A program made the translations under genes and the position numbers. This document shows, in pieces, positions 1 to 5,300 of a stretch of 5,300 nucleotides of DNA. The notes beneath the pieces were generated by a model, which saw only the letters and a program-made list of their open reading frames with translations, had not been told where the DNA came from and did not search any database. Source of the DNA: an uncultured Candidatus Peregrinibacteria bacterium (GTDB taxonomy: Bacteria; Patescibacteriota; Gracilibacteria; CAIRYL01); assembly GCA_903882825.1 (NCBI GenBank), contig CAIRYL010000086.1, forward strand, positions 1-5,300. Reading direction: 5' to 3'. Each line of letters starts with the position of its first letter. Within the stretch, counting starts at the first letter, position 1.

Positions 1-1
1 C

Positions 2-49
2 GTCTACCTCCTCGAGAGTGACGGAACACTTTCCCCTCTCGCCAAGTGA
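2..49 (+). CDS. Probable C-terminal tail of an unidentified upstream gene (partial)
   Basis: Reading from base 2 gives VYLLESDGTLSPLAK and then TGA at 47-49. The composition looks like an ordinary protein terminus, and the next gene begins about 100 bp downstream on the same strand, so this is plausibly the end of the preceding gene. Fifteen codons are too few to name a family. A dap-pathway gene would fit beside dapB, but nothing in these residues shows it. The competing reading is the frame shared with dapB, which is also open from the window edge. That frame looks less protein-like and carries no family motif. Confidence 0.35.
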   Translation, partial: VYLLESDGTLSPLAK

Positions 50-155
50 AATAACCTCTCTCCTATCCCAGCACATCAAAAAAGGAATTACCCAGAAAAT
101 CTCGTATTTCAGCAAATATTGGGCTACAATAACATTGAATTTTTATAAAAACTTT
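50..155 (+). other. Short spacer upstream of dapB
   Basis: This stretch shows no recognisable coding signal. It is open in the dapB frame from a GTG at 18, but the 46 residues so encoded precede the first beta strand of the Rossmann fold and match no DapB feature I know. TACAAT (125-130) and TATAAA (144-149) resemble -10 boxes, but neither has a convincing -35 element at the right distance. A small hairpin is possible at 117-131 (TATTG, five-base loop, CAATA). There is no Shine-Dalgarno motif in front of the dapB ATG; the preceding bases are A/T-rich. Confidence 0.4.
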
Positions 156-887
156 ATGAATATTGGACTTTTTGGATATGGAAAAATGGGAAAAATAATT
201 GAGAAAATTGCGCTTGAAAGAGGTCATATCATTGGTGAAATACGAGAGGAAGGTGAAGAATTTATAGGAAACGCAGAAGTGTATATTGATTTTACCATGC
301 CTTCTTCAGTGATAGAGAACATTTCCAAAGCCCTCGAAAAAAAAATTCCAATGGTTATTGGAACTACTGGATGGTTATCAAATCTCTCGGTCGTACAAAA
401 AATGGCAGAATCAGCAAATGTACCTATTATATACGGAGGAAATTTTTCATTAGGGGTAAATTTATTTTGGCGATGTTTGACAAAAATGGCAGAAGAATTT
501 TCTGTTTTTTCTGCGGAATACGATGTTTTTACACACGAATTTCACCATCGTTTTAAAAAAGATTCTCCCAGTGGAACCGCTCTCACTACTGCAGAAATTA
601 TTCTTCAACATTTTCACGCGAAGCAAAAAATTTATTCCGAAACACTCCTAGAAAGAGCTATTACACCCGAAGAATTACACACGACTGCCACGAGAGGAGG
701 AAGCGTTCCCGGAACCCACAGTGTATATTTTGATTCAGCATTCGATACGATCGAATTTACCCATACTGCACGCAGTCGAGAAGGTTTTGCGCTCGGAGCA
801 GTTTTAGCATCCGAAAAAATTCAAAAACTTCCGGGCGGACTTCACCATTTTCCTGATATTTTTGAAAAATTGTTTATGGAACATTGA
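156..887 (+). CDS. dapB: 4-hydroxy-tetrahydrodipicolinate reductase (DapB)
   Basis: DapB reduces 4-hydroxy-tetrahydrodipicolinate with NAD(P)H to tetrahydrodipicolinate, the second step after aspartate semialdehyde in diaminopimelate/lysine synthesis. It is cytosolic. The ATG at 156 gives 243 residues and puts the dinucleotide loop GYGKMG (7-12) directly after the first beta strand, as the family requires. A GTG at 18 would add 46 unrelated residues, so I reject it. Family motifs follow in order: IDFT (44-47), GTTGW (69-73), GGNFSLGVNLF (94-104), the active-site block EFHHRFKKDSPSGTA (128-142), RGGSVPGTH (180-188), and the C-terminal HTARSREGFALGA (203-215). H130 and K134 align with E. coli His159 and Lys163 (catalysis); SGT 139-141 is the substrate-binding loop. 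The protein is shorter than the roughly 270-residue E. coli type and resembles the compact DapB form. No Shine-Dalgarno is visible. The TGA stop lies in the loop of an inverted repeat. Confidence 0.95.
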   Translation: MNIGLFGYGKMGKIIEKIALERGHIIGEIREEGEEFIGNAEVYIDFTMPSSVIENISKALEKKIPMVIGTTGWLSNLSVVQKMAESANVPIIYGGNFSLGVNLFWRCLTKMAEEFSVFSAEYDVFTHEFHHRFKKDSPSGTALTTAEIILQHFHAKQKIYSETLLERAITPEELHTTATRGGSVPGTHSVYFDSAFDTIEFTHTARSREGFALGAVLASEKIQKLPGGLHHFPDIFEKLFMEH

Positions 888-909
888 TTCTTTTAAACAA
901 TTTTTCTGT
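864..909 (+). terminator. AT-rich inverted repeat across the dapB stop codon, terminator-like
   Basis: The arms 864-876 (GAAAAATTGTTTA) and 894-906 (TAAACAATTTTTC) are perfect 13-bp reverse complements around a 17-base loop. The loop can pair further (GAA 879-881 with TTC 888-890). The dapB stop (885-887) is in the loop. Flanking A5 (865-869) and T5 (901-905) give the layout of a bidirectional intrinsic terminator, with an inner stem followed by a U-run TTTTTC. Against this, the stem is almost all A/T and the U-run is short and lies inside the right arm. Function is inferred from shape only. Confidence 0.45.
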
Positions 910-912
910 AAT
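884..912 (+). promoter_or_regulatory. Weak candidate promoter for valS
   Basis: TTGATT (884-889) and TGTAAT (907-912) are separated by 17 bases and match the sigma-70 consensus at 4/6 and 5/6 positions. Transcription would start near 919 and leave a leader of about 95 bases. An alternative -10, TATACT (985-990), has no good -35 partner. The candidate overlaps the inverted repeat at the dapB end, and in DNA this AT-rich such matches arise by chance. The leader 913-1014 shows no T-box signature. GGAG at 958-961 is too far from the valS ATG to serve as its ribosome binding site. Confidence 0.22.
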
Positions 913-1014
913 AATAAATCGTTTATAAAAGAGAAAACCCTCAAAAGAGAAGCGAAAGGAGTTCCATTTTTGTGTATATCATTTTATACTTTGTTTTGAT
1001 TTTTTAATAAAAAA

Positions 1015-4000
1015 ATGGAAAAAACGTATAATCCAAAAGATTGCGAGGAAGAAATATTAAAAAAATGGGATGATGCACAGGCATTTATTGCAAAAAATCC
1101 AAAAGATTCTAAAACAAAAAATACCTTTACCGTTGCTCTTCCTCCTCCGAATGTTACCGGACAACTCCATTTAGGACACGCCATGATGCTTGTTATACAA
1201 GATATCATGTGTCGGTATCACCGAATGAAAGGAGATGCAACACTCTGGATCCCAGGAACCGACCATGCCTCTATTGCGACGGAAACCGTCGTTTTAAAAA
1301 ATTTAGGAGTGAAGTCTCGAGAAGTATTTTCTCGTGAAGAATTTTTAGAAAAATGTATAACGCATACCAATCGCACACATGCCACCATTACCAAACAAAT
1401 AAAAAGGATGGGGGCTTCGTGTGATTTTACCCGCGAACGATTTACTATGGACTTAGGAATGTCGAATGCTGTTCAAAAAATATTTACCGATCTGTATGCC
1501 TCTGGGCTTATTGTAAAGGGACATCGCATGGTAAACTGGTCGGTAGGGGCACAAAGTGTCCTGGCGGATGACGAAGTAGAATGGGAAGAACGAAAAGAAC
1601 CTTTTTTTTATATTCGATGTGGACGATTTGTAATAGGAACGGTTCGTCCAGAAACAAAATGTGCCGATTCTCCTCTTGTTCTTCACCCAGAAGAACCATA
1701 TGTGTTGGCACGATTTACGGATTCTTTCGGGAAAAGTGAAGAACTTATTTTTTCAGAAATACTATTTTTAGATACAGAACGAAGAAAAAAAGTTTTTAAT
1801 CTTTTTGATGAACAAGGAAAATGGGAAATTGTTTCTGTACAGTTGGGAAAAGAATTTGAAGGGGAAATATTTGAGGCAGAAACATACGCCGGAATAAGAA
1901 AATTTACAGTACTGTGTGATGCACCCGTTATTGATATTACAAAAGGGACCGGAGCAATGACTATTTCGGCTTCTCATAGCACTGATGATTATGACCTTGC
2001 TCAGCGAAGGAATTTAGATCAGTACTTTTTTCAAAAAATTGGGCTTGATGGTCGAATGAAAGATATTGCAGGAATTTTAGCAGGAGAAACAGTTGAAGAA
2101 GCACGCTGGAAAGCGGGGAAAATAATGCTCGAAAAAGGAATGCTCGTTGGGAAAGATACCACGTACATCCATAACGTTCCCTTTTGTTACAGGTCAGGAA
2201 GCGTTGTAGAACCAATGGTTTCTGATCAATGGTTTATTCGAGTGGAAAAAGAGTTTTGGTGGCAAGAAGGAGTAGGAGCCGTAAAAAATGAAGAATTAGA
2301 GAGAGAAAATTTTTCCTCTCTTCAAAAAAGAACTCTTCTCCTCGCACGACATGGAGAAAGTCTGGCAAATGCACAAAAACTCTTTCAAGGATTTCTCGAT
2401 TGGGATCTTTCAGGCGAAGGAGAAATGCAAAATAAAAAGCTTTTAGAACACCTCAAAACCATTCCTCTGCCCGATGTTCTTGTTTCTCCTGCTCTTCTGA
2501 GAAATAAAAAAACAGCAGAATTTTTAGGAGAAAAATTAGGAATCCCTGTAGAAATTTGGGAAGGAATAGAAGGTTTTGATTACGGAAAAAATCTCACAGG
2601 GACTCCCATGAGTGTTTGTAACGGGAAGGAACCCATGCATTTTGCCTTGGATTTAGGGGAAGGAGAAACATTTTCTCATTTTTTAGAAAAAGGAAAATCA
2701 TTTTTAAAACGAGTGCAAAATGACACAAGAAATATTCTTGTTATTGGGAATTCTCAATTTATTTCTTTAATTTCTGCTCTTTCTCAAAACGTTACCAAAA
2801 AAGAAGATGTTCTAGAAATTATAAAACAGAAGAAATTATTATTTGGAGAGGTAAAGGAAATCCCTATCCAAAGCAATAATTATCACAAAACAACCCTTAA
2901 AAAACTCATGCAAGATGCGGTAAGAGAAAAAAAGGTAAAAATTATTCCCGAAAGATTTGAAAAAACATATTTCCAATGGATTGATAACTTAAAAGATTGG
3001 TGTATTTCCAGACAAATTTGGTGGGGGCACCGTATTCCTATTTGGTATGACGAAAAAGAAAATATCGTGATGGCCAATGAACAAAAATTTATATTTACAA
3101 GGCATGGTGAAAGCACCGCCAATGTTTCTGATATTTTTATAAAAAACCCACCACTTACCAAAAAAGGTGAAATACAAGCGAAAGAATTAGCTGAAAAACT
3201 CATAAAAGAAAATCGAAAAATTTCTAAAATTATTTGTTCTCCGCTAGAGCGGTCAAAAAAAACGGCAGAAATTTGTAAAGACGTTTTAGAATCCGGAAGT
3301 CTCACCCCTTCCATTGAGATTTGGGATGATTTTTCGGAAATTGAATACGGAGATTTATTAGAGGGAAAAACAAGAAGTACTGAGCCTGGAAAAACTACGT
3401 TTGAGCGTATGGAAAAAGATCCAACGGCAGAAAATATGCAAAACTTGTATGATCGGGCAAAAAAAGTATGGGAAAAAATTTCTTCGATGAATCCCGAAGA
3501 TGGGGAAATTTTATGTATTGGACACTGTACTTTTACCAGCATTCTTTTTGCAGTACGAGATGGAGTACATCCCGAAAATTTTGGAGAATATAGAAAGCGT
3601 TGGGAAATGAAGAATTGTGAAACAAGAGAAATGACATGGATGCTAAAACCAAAGAAAGCAGAAGGAAGAGTTTTTTTAGCACGCCACGGGGAAAGTGAAG
3701 GAAATATTTCCGGAGTTTTTGGTGGGAGTAAGCAAGATTTTTTACTTACTCAAAAAGGAAAAGAGGACGCAAAAATTTTAGGAGAAGAGGCAAAAAAAAT
3801 GGGTATTACTCGGATTATTACTTCTTCTTTAAAACGAGGACAACAAACAGCAGAAATTTGTAGAGAGGTATTATCGAGGGATACACGACCAATTCCGCCA
3901 ATAGAAATTTGGGAAGATATCCAAGAAATAGACACGGGAGAATGGGGTGGGAAACCTTTGCTTTCTGCAGGGAAAACGCTTTCAGAACGCATCCGAAAAG

Positions 4001-5300
4001 CATACCAAAGCGAAACAGGAGAAAAAGCAGAACAACTCATGAAACGAGCGAAAAAATTTATAGAAAAACTTAAAACGCTTCCAAAGGATGAAAATATTCT
4101 TTTTGTAGGACATCTCGTTTTTTGGTCTGGTGTTTTTGCGCTTGCGGATGGAAAGGAAGACGCTGAAGGGCTTTTTGAGTACCGCGAAAAACTGAATATG
4201 AAGAATGGAGAAATGAAGGAATTCGTTTTTCCAAATTCCTCTCTTCATCAAGACACCGACACACTTGATACTTGGTTTTCTTCTGCTTTATGGCCATTTT
4301 CTACACTTGGCTGGCCAGATACGAACAATAAAGATTTTCAAAACTTTTTTCCGACTTCGGTACTAGAGACAGGACATGATATTTTATTTTTTTGGGTTGC
4401 CCGCATGATTATGTTTAGCCTTTTTGCGACGGGAAAAAACCCGTTTGAAAAAGTATATTTACATGGGCTGGTTTGTGATGAAAAAGGGAAAAAGATGAGT
4501 AAATCAAAAGGAAATGGAATAGATCCACTCGATATGATTGAAAAATATGGGACAGATGCCCTCAGAATGGCAATGATTGTAGGAACCACTCCTGGGAATC
4601 CTGTAAATTTAGGAGAAAAAAAGGTTGAAGGATTTCGGAATTTTTCAAACAAACTCTGGAATATAGCGCGGTATATTCTCTCTCTGCCGGTTAACGCACC
4701 ACAACAACCACTTCAAAAAGGGAATTCAGAACTCCTCGCAGAGCGATGGATTTTATCCAAAACACAAAATCTTATTCAAGAAGTACGCGATGGACTAGAA
4801 CAGCATCATTACGGAGAAGTAGGACAAAAACTCTACGATTTTACATGGAATGATGTTGCCGATTGGGCAATTGAGGCATCAAAAACAGAAGAACGGCTTT
4901 CAAATCCACTTCGAGAAGTACTTTTAACGCTTTTACGACTTCTGCATCCATATGTTCCTATGGTCACCGAGAAAATATGGGAATCTCTATTGCTCCAAAA
5001 CAATATTGCCCCAACGCTATTGGCGTTAGAACATTTCCCAGAACCAAAATTAGAATTACAAGATACGCAAGCAGAATCTGATTTTGAATTTTTACAAGCC
5101 GTTATTACAAAAATTAGATCTCTCAGAGCTTCATCAAGGGTTGATCCTGCAAAAAAAATAAAAACTATATTTATGGGAGAAAATATATCAATAATTCAAA
5201 AAAATGAAATTATGGTAAAAAGTTTAGCACGAATTTCAGATGTTTCGTATGGCGTTCTTTCAAATGAAACATACATCACAGATTTTATTGCTGGAACAGA
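1015..5300 (+). CDS. valS: Valyl-tRNA synthetase with three inserted histidine-phosphatase domains (3' end outside window)
   Basis: ValRS is the cytosolic class I synthetase that charges tRNA-Val and hydrolyses mischarged Thr-tRNA. The ATG at 1015 is the first start after an in-frame TGA (997-999). It is followed by 1428 sense codons with no stop. Synthetase landmarks: PPPNVTGQLHLGHA with HIGH-type HLGH (52-55); GTDHASIATE (81-90); CP1 editing domain about 195-400, with TVRPET (209-214) and GTGAMTISASHSTDDYD (311-327); SDQWFIRV (403-410... return to the core); IIPERFEKTYFQW (643-655); CISRQIWWGHRIPIWY (663-678); DTLDTWFSSALWPFS (1082-1096); KMSKSKGN (1160-1167); NFSNKLWNIARYI (1209-1221); anticodon-binding helices about 1240-1380. 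ValRS rather than IleRS/LeuRS is indicated by the WPFSTLGWP block, GHRIPIWY and the LRASSRVDPAKKI tail. Residues about 411-624 and 685-1077 are not synthetase: they hold three RHGES phosphatase-like domains. The rest totals about 821 residues; only the C-terminal coiled coil is missing, cut by the window. No Shine-Dalgarno is seen. Confidence 0.96.
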   Translation, partial: MEKTYNPKDCEEEILKKWDDAQAFIAKNPKDSKTKNTFTVALPPPNVTGQLHLGHAMMLVIQDIMCRYHRMKGDATLWIPGTDHASIATETVVLKNLGVKSREVFSREEFLEKCITHTNRTHATITKQIKRMGASCDFTRERFTMDLGMSNAVQKIFTDLYASGLIVKGHRMVNWSVGAQSVLADDEVEWEERKEPFFYIRCGRFVIGTVRPETKCADSPLVLHPEEPYVLARFTDSFGKSEELIFSEILFLDTERRKKVFNLFDEQGKWEIVSVQLGKEFEGEIFEAETYAGIRKFTVLCDAPVIDITKGTGAMTISASHSTDDYDLAQRRNLDQYFFQKIGLDGRMKDIAGILAGETVEEARWKAGKIMLEKGMLVGKDTTYIHNVPFCYRSGSVVEPMVSDQWFIRVEKEFWWQEGVGAVKNEELERENFSSLQKRTLLLARHGESLANAQKLFQGFLDWDLSGEGEMQNKKLLEHLKTIPLPDVLVSPALLRNKKTAEFLGEKLGIPVEIWEGIEGFDYGKNLTGTPMSVCNGKEPMHFALDLGEGETFSHFLEKGKSFLKRVQNDTRNILVIGNSQFISLISALSQNVTKKEDVLEIIKQKKLLFGEVKEIPIQSNNYHKTTLKKLMQDAVREKKVKIIPERFEKTYFQWIDNLKDWCISRQIWWGHRIPIWYDEKENIVMANEQKFIFTRHGESTANVSDIFIKNPPLTKKGEIQAKELAEKLIKENRKISKIICSPLERSKKTAEICKDVLESGSLTPSIEIWDDFSEIEYGDLLEGKTRSTEPGKTTFERMEKDPTAENMQNLYDRAKKVWEKISSMNPEDGEILCIGHCTFTSILFAVRDGVHPENFGEYRKRWEMKNCETREMTWMLKPKKAEGRVFLARHGESEGNISGVFGGSKQDFLLTQKGKEDAKILGEEAKKMGITRIITSSLKRGQQTAEICREVLSRDTRPIPPIEIWEDIQEIDTGEWGGKPLLSAGKTLSERIRKAYQSETGEKAEQLMKRAKKFIEKLKTLPKDENILFVGHLVFWSGVFALADGKEDAEGLFEYREKLNMKNGEMKEFVFPNSSLHQDTDTLDTWFSSALWPFSTLGWPDTNNKDFQNFFPTSVLETGHDILFFWVARMIMFSLFATGKNPFEKVYLHGLVCDEKGKKMSKSKGNGIDPLDMIEKYGTDALRMAMIVGTTPGNPVNLGEKKVEGFRNFSNKLWNIARYILSLPVNAPQQPLQKGNSELLAERWILSKTQNLIQEVRDGLEQHHYGEVGQKLYDFTWNDVADWAIEASKTEERLSNPLREVLLTLLRLLHPYVPMVTEKIWESLLLQNNIAPTLLALEHFPEPKLELQDTQAESDFEFLQAVITKIRSLRASSRVDPAKKIKTIFMGENISIIQKNEIMVKSLARISDVSYGVLSNETYITDFIAGT
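2329..2865 (+). other. ValS inserted domain 1: histidine-phosphatase fold, probably catalytically inactive
   Basis: Residues about 439-617 of the ValS chain. LLLARHGESLAN (441-452) is the phosphohistidine motif, with nucleophile H446. VSPALLRNKKTAE (490-502) supplies the second phosphate-binding Arg (R496), but with one extra residue between SP and R compared with domain 2. The acid motif, LxExxxG in the family, reads GIEGFDYG (517-524), so Gly520 replaces the Glu, though E519 is adjacent. The second histidine, expected after VIG, is Asn579 in VIGNSQF (576-582). Two of the catalytic residues are therefore lost while the first motif is kept, suggesting a binding or structural domain. It sits in an insert of about 214 residues (411-624), between the exit of the editing domain and the LKKLMQDAVREKKVKIIPER segment. 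A charged, Trp-containing linker (411-438) leads into it. Confidence 0.85.
3082..3645 (+). other. ValS inserted domain 2: histidine-phosphatase domain with complete catalytic set
   Basis: Residues about 690-877 of the ValS chain. FIFTRHGESTAN (692-703) carries R696 and nucleophile H697. PLTKKGEIQA (713-722) is the usual helix start. CSPLERSKKTAE (741-752) gives phosphate-binding R746. FSEIEYG (773-779) gives the acid E775. LCIGHCTF (833-840) gives the second histidine H837. All catalytic positions of the phosphoglycerate mutase/acid phosphatase superfamily are present, so phosphatase activity is plausible, but the substrate cannot be read from sequence. The domain follows WYDEKENI of the catalytic core and joins domain 3 through a linker of about seven residues. 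The length of about 188 residues suits a branch-1 (CobC/GpmB-like) member. Confidence 0.9.
3667..4233 (+). other. ValS inserted domain 3: histidine-phosphatase domain with complete catalytic set
   Basis: Residues about 885-1073 of the ValS chain. VFLARHGESEGN (886-897) carries R890 and nucleophile H891. LLTQKGKEDA (910-919) follows. SSLKRGQQTAE (937-947) gives R941. IQEIDTGEWGG (969-979) gives the acid E971 in the near-canonical EhDxGxWxG form. LFVGHLVFW (1029-1037) gives the second histidine H1033. The catalytic set is complete, so activity is plausible and the substrate unknown. The C-terminal part, YREKLNMKNGEMKEF, parallels YRKRWEMKNCETREM at the same place in domain 2, which supports origin by tandem duplication. 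The synthetase resumes at HQDTDTLDTWFSS. Confidence 0.9.

Noticed and set aside
18..155. 46-residue N-terminal extension of DapB from a GTG at 18
   Set aside because: The Rossmann beta strand and GYGKMG loop begin right after the ATG at 156. The extra residues match no DapB feature, and the competing frame carries a plausible upstream gene tail ending at 49.
913..1014. T-box riboswitch leader for valS
   Set aside because: The region is too short and lacks the conserved T-box sequence and a GC-rich terminator/antiterminator pair.
2883..3542. Open frame of 219 codons on the minus strand
   Set aside because: It lies wholly antisense to valS, across the catalytic core and domain 2, both clearly coding on the + strand. 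Its product shows no recognisable motif.
2329..4233. Three separate phosphatase genes lying inside or between valS fragments
   Set aside because: The frame is continuous, with no stop codons or frameshift, and ValRS sequence resumes in the same frame after each insert.
3982..4652. Several minus-strand open frames of about 75-105 codons
   Set aside because: All overlap well-conserved valS coding sequence, including domain 3 and KMSKS, and look like low-complexity antisense translations.
1015..5298. Alternative genetic code with UGA read as Gly, considered because of the likely CPR origin
   Set aside because: There is no in-frame TGA in 1428 valS codons, Gly is encoded by GGN throughout, and dapB ends naturally at TGA.

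Overview
The window is AT-rich bacterial DNA carrying two genes on the + strand. The first is a complete dapB (4-hydroxy-tetrahydrodipicolinate reductase, 156-887). The second is a very long valS (valyl-tRNA synthetase) that starts at 1015 and is still open at the window end. Short spacers, no recognisable Shine-Dalgarno in front of either gene, and an oddly elaborated housekeeping gene suggest a small uncultured bacterium, possibly of the Candidate Phyla Radiation/Patescibacteria. That lineage call is inference. DapB implies diaminopimelate synthesis for peptidoglycan and lysine. The genetic code looks standard for UGA: valS reads 1428 codons without an in-frame TGA, uses GGA/GGG freely for Gly, and dapB ends in TGA. 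The UGA=Gly code of Gracilibacteria/Absconditabacteria is therefore unlikely.

Layout. 2-49: probable last 15 codons of an unidentified upstream gene. 50-155: short spacer. 156-887: dapB. 864-909: an AT-rich 13-bp inverted repeat straddling the dapB stop codon, resembling a terminator. 888-1014: spacer with weak promoter-like hexamers. 1015-5300: valS, lacking only its C-terminal end.

The notable object is valS. The synthetase parts are all recognisable and in order: HLGH signature, CP1 editing domain, catalytic core, KMSKS, anticodon-binding domain. The chain is interrupted at two places by histidine-phosphatase (phosphoglycerate-mutase-like) domains, three in all, each with an intact RHGES motif. 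Domain 1 lies just after the editing domain. Domains 2 and 3 lie in tandem in the connective segment before the DTWFSS motif, where many relatives carry a short linker or zinc ribbon. Domains 2 and 3 keep the full catalytic set. Domain 1 has lost the second His and the acid. About 607 of the 1428 visible residues are inserted. Without them the synthetase part is about 821 residues, as expected for a ValRS missing only its C-terminal coiled coil.

dapB and valS have no direct metabolic link. They are co-directional and 127 bp apart, with a terminator-like hairpin between them, so they may be separate transcription units.
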